64,000 bases of DNA, from the NCBI GenBank assembly GCA_964006375.1, contig OZ023270.1:53651820-53715819 (forward strand), read 5' to 3'. Below are positions 49,770-64,000 of the stretch, one piece after another. Position 1 is the stretch's first letter. Every line of letters starts with the position of its first letter. The translations under genes and the position numbers were made by a program. Under the pieces are notes generated by a model. That model saw only the letters and a program-made list of their open reading frames with translations, had not been told where the DNA came from and ran no database searches. This DNA is from Tillus elongatus. Lineage: Eukaryota; Arthropoda; Insecta; Coleoptera; Cleridae.

Positions 49770-50045
49770 CAGGCTGAGTAGCCGAAATGGCCGAGCTAGT
49801 AGCCCGTCTAGTTCGGACTATGAGGTTGCGGGTTCGAGTCCTGTATTGAAACAGTCGACTTTTTCACTCGAATGTGGGAAGGCCGGCTTCTGATGAGTGA
49901 TTGGCGGTGTTCTTTGTCTACATGTGTTTGTAGGCTCCCCCGCACAAGTGGGGGTGTGGAGTTTGTCCACTGTGGTGTTTTTATTATGTAGAGACGTAGA
50001 TATTTTCCTCTGCCTCCACAACAGCTTCGTATGTTCCCTATCTGA
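49770..50045 (+). mobile_element. tRNA-derived SINE (family S), copy 1
   Basis: Head GCTGAGTAGCCGAAATGGCC with A box TGGCCGAGCTAG (49788-49799, one mismatch to TRGCNNAGYNGG) and a perfect B box GGTTCGAGTCC (49831-49841). The tRNA-unrelated body includes TTTTTCACTCGAATGTGGGA, AAGGCCGGCTTCTGATG, GGCTCCCCCGCACAAG, GGGGTGTGGAGTTTGTCCAC and TGTGGTGTTTTTATTAT. Predicted RNA polymerase III transcript mobilised by a LINE partner. Copy 2 is at 56895-57145. Confidence 0.75.
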
Positions 50046-50261
50046 CCAAGTTGTACATGCAATACAAATTGAACCGAATCAGACTATATCAATAAATAGA
50101 TTGGTTGTCATGGAATATAATTTGTGTCAAGATTTAATTAAATATAAATTACAGCACGGATATAACCTCAAAAACATACTCTGACAACTTGGCGAAATGC
50201 ACACATATATTCTTTTATTTATTTGGAGTCCTCATTCTTGCATTCTTGAAATTGTAATATA

Positions 50262-51099
50262 CATTTTTGACTAATGAGGTGATCTCGACTTTTGAAGTTT
50301 GTAAATTTTCTTCAAATTAGCGCGAACTAGGCCCCCTAACACACATATCCGAGGTCAATTTCATTTTTTGTGTTCTTATTATTATTAGGTGTGTGCGTAC
50401 GTGTGCGTGTGTGTGTGTGTGTGTATCACACCGATAGCTCAAAAAATAATGGGTCGATTTTGAATAAATTTGGCGAGTGCGTTTCTTTTGCAGGTGGTTT
50501 GGATATGTTCATTAGCCAGGAAAATTGCACGAATTTTGCCTGGAAAATTTTGGGTTTTCTTGGGGAAAAAATGTATGTCTTCGGAAAGCTATTGAAACTA
50601 AACTTGGTACACAGGTTTATACTATAAAAAGTATATACCAAAATTTAGATCTCTAAATTAAATTAAAATTAAAAATTATTTGGGTGCCCCCTGATGACCC
50701 GAGACGCATAAAACCAAAATATTTTGTGTGGATAATAAAATTTATTGCATATTACAGACCAAAATTAAGTTTTTTGGCGCATAAAGATCCAGAAATACCG
50801 TAAAAACTACTTTGAAAATCTTATGGTTTTTCTTGTTAAAACGTCAAAGTCGCGATTTAAAAGTCAAAATTGTGCAACACTTAGACAAAGAACCTGCAAC
50901 AAATACGGGTTATGTAGAGAAAATGTCGGAAGAAACGTTTTTTACAAAGCCTTAAGTTTTAGCTTCAACTGTCATTGTCCTTCATTTTACTGAAATGTTT
51001 ACAGAAAGTCATATCAAATACGCCCTTTTTCTGATACCTTGGCAGTAGTTTTAGTTATAGACGTCTTGATGGTCTATAATTTTTAGCAAATTTTCATAG

Positions 51100-51187
<88 letters not shown>

Positions 51188-51697
51188 AGGATTGAGGAGA
51201 CCGCGATTTTTGACGTGTGAAAACTGAGCTTCATCTTATAAAATTATTTTGATAATCACAGGATGGCCCCTAAGTCGTTGTTAATACAAATTTTCGCTTT
51301 CTTTAATCGAACACGTCTTATTTTATTGCATTTTTGCATTTTCCAACGAATTATAATGCATGTTTGTAAGGAAAAAATTTATTAGTGTTCTTGTTTTCGA
51401 GTTATTTCAATTGTTTTGCAACTTTTCACATTTTTGGGGCATATAAAAAATTATGATACGGCGTGTTTACCAATAGATAGCGGATCCCATGAAAATGACG
51501 CCTCAGAGATGCTTCCCTTTATATTATTTGTTAATTTTTGTACTCTATCAAACAATAAAGTTATTTTGATTAAATGTGGTACATTGTGTCTACTATATAG
51601 GTTATACTGGTAACCAGATTTGATGCCTGCTTTGTTTAAAAAAGAATGTAGTTATTAAAAACATTTTTCTAGTATAACGCACTTAATGCGTCCAGAC
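50262..51697 (-). mobile_element. family-A copy A4 (minus), with a second internal TA array
   Basis: Right-end flank GACTAATGAGGTGATCTCGA, AGCGCGAACTAGGCCCCC; a (GT)n core at 50393-50423 instead of TA; ATCACACCGATAGCTCAAAA; body; an additional TA array at 51103-51185 interrupting the CAATAAAGCTCAATATATCC region; left-module remnant and inverted left end TATAACGCACTTAATGCGTC near 51690. Confidence 0.75.
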
Positions 51698-51825
51698 TTT
51701 TTTATACGTAAGGTTAATATCTATGAAAATTCGCTACCACAACGCGCTTGCTCCGTTTAATCACAAGATATTACACATTCCACAAGATGGTGCATAAAAC
51801 GCTCAAAATCAACATAGCCAAAAAA

Positions 51826-53247
<1,422 letters not shown>

Positions 53248-53950
53248 TACAACATTTAGTAAACAATACTGCGGCAACTATGTCGCTAATACAGCGATTA
53301 TCTTCTGCATAAAAGTCTTACATAAAAAAATTAAATAAAATTTTATTATAGCCTATTCAACCTTATCAACTCAAAAAGAAATATTTTTTCTGGGTCCATT
53401 AGTAACTCACCTCTAAAATCTACATTTGATAAATTTTCATCACGTTCTATAACTTAAAAAATTCCACATGAGTATAAAGTCTATTGAAATGAAACACGCA
53501 GGGGATCTTTTATCAACTCTACCAATAATTTTGAAAGAGAAAAAACAGCGATAAAGAATATTATTTTTGTTCGTGATAAAATAGTTTAAATAAAGTGCTT
53601 TTAATGACTTCGATGTACTTTAAGTACCAATGAATTTGCTGTTTGGATGACGAATGCAATTTATTTAATTCAAATGATAAATGCAAGCAAATGGACGTCT
53701 TGACCTAAGGCACCATTAAGACAATATCTCATAACAATAATTATAACACAGCCAGTCAACAACTTGCACAACAGTGCTTCTTAGTGTACTGCAGGCTGAT
53801 ACTAATAATCTATCACTTAGTGGTTTGCGTGGTGTTAAAAGAAACGTTATATAAATGGTGCAAAAAAACCAGTTTCCATGGACGGAGGACATGTCAGGTA
53901 CAATCCTTATAGTTTTTTGACAAACACAATAATTACCATAAGGTCTGGTG
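53248..53950. other. unassigned sequence
   Basis: AT-rich; no gene or repeat recognised. Confidence 0.35.
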
Positions 53951-54116
53951 GAATAATACGTACACCTGGAGAACCCAAATCACCACAACACATCTCTTTA
54001 AAGACCTGAGGATCGAAAATCGTTTCAACCTCGGATGACGCTCACTTTGTTAGTGAAACGATCGTCAGGTCTTTAAATAGATGTGTTGTGGTGATTTGGG
54101 TTCTGCAAGTGTACTT
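53951..54116 (+). ncRNA. foldback enclosing hammerhead-like motif HHR-6
   Basis: Arms of about 54 nt (GGAGAACCCAAATCACCACA at 53968; TGTGGTGATTTGGGTTCTGC at 54086) enclose a hammerhead-like core: helix-I strand ACCT, CGGATGA (54032-54038; U to G in CUGANGA), stem II GCTCAC-TTT-GTTAGT, GAAAC (54055-54059), the palindrome CGATCG and helix-I strand AGGT. All other core positions are intact. The best example of the arm-core-arm arrangement. Confidence 0.65.
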
Positions 54117-54401
54117 ATCAGTGTTCATCACATGTTACAATGTTCACTTGGTGAAATAAACTTAAAAATATGAATTTTCAAACGGGAGGGTTTCGCTGAA
54201 ACTTTCAAAGATGTTTTCAGTTTGAAAAATTTATATTTTCCGTTACTTTGCCTAAAAGAAGTATTAAAAACATAGAATTCACTTCCTTTAAGGACATATA
54301 AAAAATTTCTCATTTGAATTTAAATATGCAAGGTTATTCTTAAGTTTATAAATGCTTTAACATATTATTGCATGTATATTTTTCACGCACTAAGCTAGAG
54401 T
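54117..54401. other. unassigned sequence downstream of HHR-6
   Basis: Starts with the shared tail CAAGTGTACTTATCAGTGTT seen after other hammerhead copies; nothing else recognised. Confidence 0.4.
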
Positions 54402-54903
54402 AAATCTAATTGCATACGTTAATGTTTTTATGCCGAAAAGTTGTTACCGAAAATTGTAGCAAATTGCTTCCAAATATTATTATTTTTTACTAAATACTGA
54501 GTTGTTAGTCTTTTTTTCACCATTTTTGTAATAACATCAAAGATAGTATTCTACTGGATTAATATCCGGTGATAAGTGCACTTTGGAGAACCCAATTCAC
54601 CATAACACATTTTTCTCCACAGATTGGTTTAATCCTCTGATAATAATAACTTCTAAAATCTAATTGCATACGTTAATGTTTTTATGCCGAAAAGTTGGTA
54701 CCGAAAATTGTAGCAAATTGCTTCCAAATATTATTATTTTTTACTAAATACTGAGTTGTTAGTCTTTTTTTCACCATTTTTGTAATAACATCAAAGATAG
54801 TATTCTACTGGATTAATATCCGGTGATAAGTGCACTTTGGAGAACCCAATTCACCACAACACATTTTTCTCCAGCGATTGGTTTAATCCTCTGATAATAA
54901 TAA
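54402..54903 (+). repeat. tandem duplication, 254-bp period, of a ribozyme-bearing unit
   Basis: Copies at 54402-54649 and 54656-54903 differ at only a few bases (GTTGTTACC/GTTGGTACC, CATAACAC/CACAACAC, CCACAGATTG/CCAGCGATTG). Each contains GGAGAACCCAATTCACCA and ends in CCTCTGATAATAATAA, the 5' half of a hammerhead. Only the second continues into the full motif HHR-7. Confidence 0.9.
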
Positions 54904-54966
54904 GTTTGTTATCGAAACGATCGTCAGGTTTAGGAAAATGTGTTGTGCTGAATTGGATTATCTGTA
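54841..54966 (+). ncRNA. foldback enclosing hammerhead-like motif HHR-7
   Basis: Helix-I AATCCT, CTGATAA (54891-54897; one change, G to A, from CUGANGA), stem II ATAA-GTTTG-TTAT, GAAAC (54914-54918), CGATCGTC, helix-I AGGTTT. Arms AGAACCCAATTCACCACAAC (54841) and GTTGTGCTGAATTGGATTAT (54942). Core is nearly canonical. Confidence 0.65.
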
Positions 54967-55058
54967 GTGTACTTATCAGTGCTCATCGCAGGTTCCATTA
55001 TTTATATAGTAAGCTGAGGTGACTAATATTTTATAACGATTTTAAAAAATCTGTAAAT

Positions 55059-56712
<1,654 letters not shown>

Positions 56713-56894
56713 TGAGTTTTTTACTAGTGTGCAAATGTGTCAAGGTGCTCCATCTTGCATACAAAACATGTTTTCAATTCATTTGACCGGTTTTGTAACT
56801 GCAAATGGACACGATCTACTAACATTTATAAGTATCTTTTACTATTGGCAGTTACAAATACAGCTTCTCCACTCTGTATTCTTCCTTTCAAGTA
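56713..56894. other. unassigned sequence
   Basis: No feature recognised. Confidence 0.35.
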
Positions 56895-57145
56895 TTTGTG
56901 TTAGATAGTAACACACAAAATAATAACACCACAGTAGACAAACTCCGCACCCAGAAGTCTTAGACTTGTGCGGGGGAGCTTACACACGCATATAGACACT
57001 ACTCATAACAGCAAAAATCGGCCTTTCCATATTCGAGTGGAAAAAACGGGCTGTCTGAATACGGAACTCGAACCCGCGACCACCCCATAGTATAAATTCT
57101 AGAGGCTATTCGTCCTGCGAACTGGGCTATGCAGCTTGTCTGATA
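56895..57145 (-). mobile_element. tRNA-derived SINE (family S), copy 2
   Basis: Minus strand: head AGCTGCATAGCCCAGTTCGC with A box TAGCCCAGTTCG (complement of 57118-57129), B box GGTTCGAGTTC (57064-57074), CCACTCGAATATGGAAAGGC, GCTCCCCCGCACAAG and GAGTTTGTCTACTGTGGTGT shared with copy 1. An extra 13-bp run separates the C-rich block from the GGGTGCGGAG block. Confidence 0.75.
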
Positions 57146-57156
57146 ATATATAATCA

Positions 57157-57295
57157 TTTTTAGCGAATTTTCATTAGAAAATGTCGCTATTAGAGGTATC
57201 GATGGTGCGGCTTTGCTAACATTTATTCAAATGAGAGGGAATTAGAGCCCCTAGAACCCAAAACAAAGGTCCACTATAAATTTATAGTATAATAT

Positions 57296-57374
<79 letters not shown>

Positions 57375-57690
57375 AACCGATAACTCGAAAAGTAATTAAC
57401 CGATTTTGACGAACCTCGTCATAGATCTTTCTTTCATGAATAGCTTAGATGAGTTTGTTAGCCAACCCGATCGGACCAGTCTTAAAAAAAAATTCGGAAA
57501 TATTTTTTGTACCCACCTCAAAAACTAACAAACTTATTTTGATTAAATGTTGTAAACGTGTCGCCCTTAAAAAGACGTTACGATGTACCAAAATTCAACT
57601 TTCTAGGTTAATAGCATATTGAGTTATTGACACTGCAGCATTATATGAAAATTCGCCACCATAACGCACTTGCTGCGTCCAGAATTTTAA
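57157..57690 (-). mobile_element. family-B copy B6; TA core 57299-57372
   Basis: Right end TTTTTAGCGAATTTTCATTA, AGAGGTATCGATGGTGC, ATGAGAGGGAATTAGAGCC, TA core, ATCCAACCGATAACTCGAAA, body, left end CGCCACCATAACGCACTTGC then TGCGTCCAGA. Confidence 0.8.
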
Positions 57691-58090
57691 TTATGGAACG
57701 CAAGGTTTATTACCTCACATTTTACGCCTATTAAAACAAAAAGTGTTAAGAAAAAAAATTAATTGAATTTTCTGATAGTTTCAATTTATTAAATATTTTA
57801 AAGAAATTTGAATGATACTCCACTAATATTAGAATGACTGCAGTAGAATCATATGGAACCAATTAGCTGTATAATAAAACGTAACGATTCTTTGTAAATA
57901 TATGTTATTTTGCTGCTCTTCGTCTAATGATATCCCAATTGAGTTCCCGTTTTTTAATTAATTTTTTATATATTTTATATTTCACAACTTTTCATATAAA
58001 TAATCAAATTTTATTTTGCAACATAAACTCTCAGTGACATTTTTTGACACAATGCTTATTATAACGACATCAAGTAGAAGTTTTTCCTAT
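57691..58090. other. unassigned sequence
   Basis: No feature recognised. Confidence 0.35.
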
Positions 58091-58091
58091 C

Positions 58092-58185
58092 GAGTGATTT
58101 TAGTAAATTTTCTTTAAAAAAATTCACTAACGAGAAGATCTCCACCCAGAACCCAGAACACATATCCGGGGTCACTTTATATATA
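58092..58185 (-). mobile_element. family-A right-end fragment cut by the M3 insertion
   Basis: TTTTAGTAAATTTTCTTTAA/AAAATTCACTAA hairpin, GAGAAGATCTCC, AACACATATCCGGGGTCAC and TTTATATATA, then the M3 terminus at 58186. The rest of the copy should follow the TA array at 62146-62275 but was not recognised. Confidence 0.6.
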
Positions 58186-58364
58186 CAGAGTGTTTCTAAA
58201 TTGATGCGAAAAATTTTACAGAGTGATTCTTTGGCGAAAAATAAGGGGTGTCTATTTTATAAAGTTTTTCTTCAAACCCCTTCTCCTCCAAGTTACAGCC
58301 CTTTGAAATGTTGGCAAAAAAAAGTTTTCATTAAATTTCTCTGTTATGAAATAATTTTAAAAAA

Positions 58365-60080
<1,716 letters not shown>

Positions 60081-60562
60081 CGAAATTTTGCAGATGCATA
60101 AGGCTAACAAAATGACAGTGTTAAATGGATTTTGTAACCCTATAATGTTATCACAAGAGGATGAAGAAACCTACCCTTGCATTATTTTTATCAGTACTTT
60201 TTATTGTGTGTACCGTTTTCTATTAAAAAAATGGTTTAGAAAAAGGGATTCATTTAGCAACATTTTTATGTCTTGACATTTTCTCATAAAATTGTTAGTT
60301 TCATCACAAAAAATAAAATATTACTCAGATCGATGTTACATGAATTTAGAGAGTGGTTGTTATTTGCTGAAAAATCAAGTACGTGGTAGGCTGTCAAATA
60401 ACGTCATAATTACACTAATATGTTAATATGTATTGTTCTGGCTTTTACTAATTTCCAAAAATTCATAATAAGAAACAACTACTATTGTACTACTATTTTA
60501 TAATTATTAATTAACAAACTAAGAAACGAAAAGAAATATTAACAAAATGTCAGTACGTATCA

Positions 60563-61627
60563 TCATAATAAATGTTGAAAATGCCCCCCTTCGGAGAGAA
60601 AGCATGACTCTAGTCTGTTTCTCATTGAACTTCGTATTCTATGAAAAATACCGGGTGTGTTTCTTATAATATCACATGATGCGATAATACGATTTCTGAG
60701 GTCATCGATGTTTTCAACAGGACTTGAATAAACTAAGGTTTTCAGAAAACCCCACAGGCAAAAATCCAACGGATTCAATTCAGGAGATCAGGCAGGCCAA
60801 TTCTGTGGGCCTCCTCGACCTATCCAACGATTTGGATAAACTTCGTTCAAGTAGTTACGAGCCATAGCCCCGTCGTGCATGTACCACATTTGTTGTCTAA
60901 TTTGTAAAGGAATATTTTCAAGAAGTAGGGGCAACTTCTTTGAGGAGATGACAGCACACTTCTCCATTTAGTTTTATAGGAGGAAAATATGGTCCAATTA
61001 AGTCATCACCAATGACAGCAAGCCATACATTTAATACAACTGGTGTTGAAAATGAGATTCTGTAATTTCGTGTGGGTTTTCTTCAGACCATATGTGGTTA
61101 TTCTGAAAATTTCTAATAGATTCTCGTGAAAAATTGGCCTCATCAGTAAATAAAATAAGAGATAAGAACTGTGGAATTTGCGTGATCATTTGAAGCATCC
61201 ATTGACAAAAAATTAAACGAGGTAAAAAATCACGAGGTAAGAGCGCTTGAACTCGTTGGATATGGTAGGGATACAGTAGTTGTTCTTTTCAAATTCTAAA
61301 TACCGTGGAATAGCTGACATTTAAGACTTGAGCGATTCTTCTTGTACTTGTACCAGGAGATTCTTCAATTAAATTGAGGACAGCCTCTTCAAGTGCTACA
61401 GTTCTTATTTCTCTAGAACGCCCGCAATCGGCGCCACTTCTTGAAAATTTTGCTTCTTCTTGCAGACGTTGATGAATGCGTGCGAAAATGCTGTGATGGG
61501 GTACAGTTCTATTTGGATATAACTCAGTGTAGAGGCGCTGTGCTCTTAATCCATTGCCATTAGCACGGCCATATTCAAAATGCATATCTGCCATTTCAGA
61601 ATTGATATAATTTATCATTTTATTCAC
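60563..61627 (-). pseudogene. transposase relic of M3
   Basis: N-terminal segment (61627-61289, 112 codons): MHFEYGRANGNGLRAQRLYT, ELYPNRTVPHHSIFARIHQR, then EESPGTSTRRIAQVLNVSYS and TVFRI; this is the insect transposase helix-turn-helix pair. C-terminal segment (60778-60563): NPLDFCLWGFLKTLVYSSPV...HRIRSSMRNRLESC. The residue at the third catalytic position reads Glu (SPELNPLD) where M1b and M2 have Asp, and a stop lies just before it. Middle (60780-61288) is broken. Confidence 0.75.
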
Positions 61628-62141
61628 TTATTTGTTGTAAGTGTTTAAAACATTCTCGACAGATTGACAACAACCAGAACAATTAATATTAGTGTAATTA
61701 TGACGTTATTTGACAGCCTACCACGTACTTGATTTTTCAGCAAATAACAACCATTCTGTAAATTCATGTGACATAGATCTGAGTAATATTTTATTTTTTC
61801 GTGATGAAACTAACAATTTTATGAAAAAATGTCAAGACATAAAAAAGTTGCTAAATGAATCCTTCTTTCTAAATCATTTTTTCTAATAGAAAACGGTACA
61901 CACAAAAAGTACTGATAAAAAATAATGTGAGGGTAGGTTTTTTCACCCTCTTGTGTTAACATTATAGGGTTACAAAATCGATTTAAAACTGTCATTTTGT
62001 TAGCCTCATGCATCTGCAAAATTTCGTTTTTTTAAATTATTTCGTAACGGAGAAATTTAATGAAAACTTTATAAAAAAGACACCCCTTATTTTTCGCCAA
62101 AGAATCACCCTGTTAAATTTTTCGAATCAATTTAGAAACAA

Positions 62142-62746
<605 letters not shown>

Positions 62747-62802
62747 ATGTCAAGAAAGAAGAAGTATTAGCAATTAGGAGTAGGTTTCCAACAAAAATAC
62801 CA
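62747..62802 (+). CDS. candidate host exon, LC3/Atg8-family protein
   Basis: Between acceptor TTGTTTGTTACAG and donor GTAAGT lie 56 bp which, entered in phase 1 with a preceding G, encode D-VKKEEVLAIRSRFPTKIP and end in phase 0. The motif R-K/R-E-E-V-x-x-I-R-x-x-F/H-P-x-K-I-P is that of the LC3 branch of ubiquitin-like Atg8 proteins, which are lipidated and coat autophagosomes; the family continues VIVERY, which would start the next exon. That exon is not in the remaining 1.2 kb, so the gene would run past the window. The exon is flanked by unique sequence. An Atg8 pseudogene is unlikely given retained splice sites, but only 19 residues support the call. Confidence 0.55.
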
Positions 62803-63179
62803 GTAAGTACCCCAGTACATTTACATTAATTAAAATACGAAATTATCCATCTCAAAGTGCACAAAGCTAGTAGTGCATAAAAGATGATCCAATAGCTTCA
62901 CCCAACAGATAAAGATGATACATAAAAAAAATTCAGGACCCAGCAAGTGCGTTATGGTAGTGAATGTATGAATAATATATTATAGTGATTTAGCCTTATA
63001 TTAAAAGTTATAAACCATTACTTTATTTACTTAGGAACAGTAAAAAAATATGTTAAAGAAAGGCAAGCAAAAACATGATCTCTATCATAAATATTTTTAC
63101 AGTAACTTTGATACAAAACTCAAACAAACAAATTGACAAACAGGAAATATACCCAACAAAAAATACACTAGAAAGCTGA
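62803..63179. other. unassigned; solo left end of family A/B at 62930-62970
   Basis: CAGGACCCAGCAAGTGCGTT then ATGGTAGTGAATG at 62934-62966 is an isolated left terminus without body. Confidence 0.5.
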
Positions 63180-63194
63180 ACATAAAAAATCCCG

Positions 63195-63610
63195 TGGTTC
63201 ATGCATTGAGGGTGACTGTATGCATGCAGAAGGGGGAGAAGAACCCCCATGTCGAAGAGGGTTTCTGCCCAATCACCCAAAAACACGGGGGGTTGTTCTT
63301 CCCCTTGTGCATGCATACAACTGCCTGCAAAGCATCAAGCCCAAAAAAATTTCTTGGGAACAAGCCCCAAGAAAGTTACTGGACCTAGGAGAACATGGAT
63401 GCGAGGCGGGGTAGACGGGGTTTAAAGGAGGTATTGCTGCAAAATGTGAAAAACGCAACTTTTCAAAGTCCGACAAAATATATTTTTTTAGCATTTTCCG
63501 CTCATATTTCCTCCCGGCCCAGCACCCCTATGCATTCTTGGTCCCTTAACTTTCTTAGGCGTTGTTTGCAACAAATTTGCCTTGAGGCTTGTGCATCCAA
63601 GGAGGGTTTT
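63195..63610. repeat. foldback element, relative of 7505-7850
   Basis: Flank CATTGAGGGTGACTGTATGC and GGGGGAGAAGAACCCCC (63205-63250), repeated in inverted form (GGGGGGTTGTTCTTCCCC at 63288). Arms AAATTTCTTGGGAACAAGCC and CCCAAGAAAGTTACTGGACC (63348-63390) pair with GGTCCCTTAACTTTCTTAGG and TTGTTTGCAACAAATTTGCC (63539-63582). Open frames here overlap on both strands and are not called. Confidence 0.6.
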
Positions 63611-64000
63611 AGCATTTCTCTGAAGAAAAAAATCTAAAAATCCTCTGTGCAGTAAACTGTAAATTTACCGAAATTACATTCCACAACGTCGCCTATAATG
63701 CCCTTTTCAGATAATATCGAATACAGCACTAAAGTAAATAAATTCACTTGCTGTTTCACTTCTTTTTTATTTTTACATTGCATATATAAGCACAAGATAA
63801 CCAAGTATGGGGGGGGGGGGGGGTCGCTTAATTAACATTGCGACTACACAAACTTAAAAGTAGAGAATACATTTAGATCGTGTTAACAGCCATAAATTTG
63901 ATTAAAAAATCACTTCTAAATGTATGCACACAAAAATGAGTAAACTACATTTATAAAATATAATAAAAAACAACAGTTTTACGATATTTCAACAATGTAG
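63611..64000. other. unassigned; G-run at 63809-63823
   Basis: Fifteen or so consecutive G (63809-63823) is a potential assembly or polymerase-slippage site. Nothing else recognised. Confidence 0.4.

Noticed and set aside
49780..49850. Functional tRNA gene
   Set aside because: A and B boxes are present but acceptor and anticodon stems do not fold and a non-tRNA body follows; a SINE explains both copies.
54402..54903. Interpretation as a CRISPR or satellite array
   Set aside because: Only two long units with no spacers; eukaryotic context; ends fit a ribozyme-bearing element better.
63053..63637. Overlapping small frames on both strands near the right edge
   Set aside because: They lie in a foldback repeat, so mirror-image frames are expected.

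Overview
The window is eukaryotic, AT-rich, non-coding-dominated DNA from an animal, most likely an insect or other arthropod with a large, transposon-laden genome. I infer this from the mix of relics: a CR1/L2-like retrotransposon, an L1/Tx1-like retrotransposon, Penelope-like GIY-YIG fragments, hammerhead-ribozyme motifs, mariner-superfamily transposases of the kind common in insects, a hAT transposase relic, Gypsy-like debris, tRNA-derived SINEs and about 30 long (TA)n arrays. Nothing bacterial (operons, Shine-Dalgarno sites, CRISPR) is present. Most apparent open frames are shadows or read straight through microsatellites.

Layout. 0.6-3.9 kb: intact 988-codon CR1/L2-like ORF nested in the TA core of an older repeat. 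5.5-7.5 kb: GC-rich solo LTR-like block with a 604-bp internal tandem duplication. 8.7-9.8 kb: dead hAT transposase. 11.7-13.7 kb: inverted pair of tRNA-SINE copies, each bordered by a hammerhead-bearing sequence. 14.9-15.2 kb: Gypsy Pol C-terminus relic. 15.2-20.0 kb: decayed L1/Tx1-like element (minus). 20.5-20.8 kb: Penelope GIY-YIG relic. 21-26 kb and 48-60 kb: many copies of one unusual interspersed family (families A and B here) with a fixed architecture: left end carrying GACGCAGCAAGTGCGTTATG, a body, a (TA)n core, and a right end with a TAGTGAATTTT / AAAATTCACTA hairpin. 27.2-29.1 kb: second LTR-like block, opposite orientation. 31.2-33.1, 40.0-41.8, 42.5-43.1 and 58.2-62.1 kb: mariner-superfamily DNA transposons. 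33.2-34.0 kb: RNase H relic whose last exon-like segment is copied three times around TA arrays. 36.4-36.9 kb: Gag-like zinc-knuckle relic. 44.0-44.7 and 47.3-48.0 kb: further Penelope relics with hammerheads.

The only candidate host gene is a 56-bp exon at 62747-62802 with good splice sites, encoding 19 residues very like the LC3/Atg8 segment that ends in KIP; a possible phase-compatible upstream exon lies at 38934-39030. If both are right, the 23.7 kb between them is an intron filled with transposons.

How the parts relate: the (TA)n cores of the A/B elements act as landing sites. The CR1-like element, two copies of one mariner-like transposon, the 4-kb mariner-like transposon and a 150-bp palindrome all abut TA arrays. 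The 4-kb transposon contains a full family-A copy in one terminal repeat, and the other terminal repeat preserves the empty site, which fixes the family-A ends. The Penelope relics and hammerhead motifs form a second coherent story: ribozyme-bearing retroelement ends, some reorganised as foldbacks or tandem copies.

All identifications come from reading motifs by eye; boundaries are approximate unless stated.
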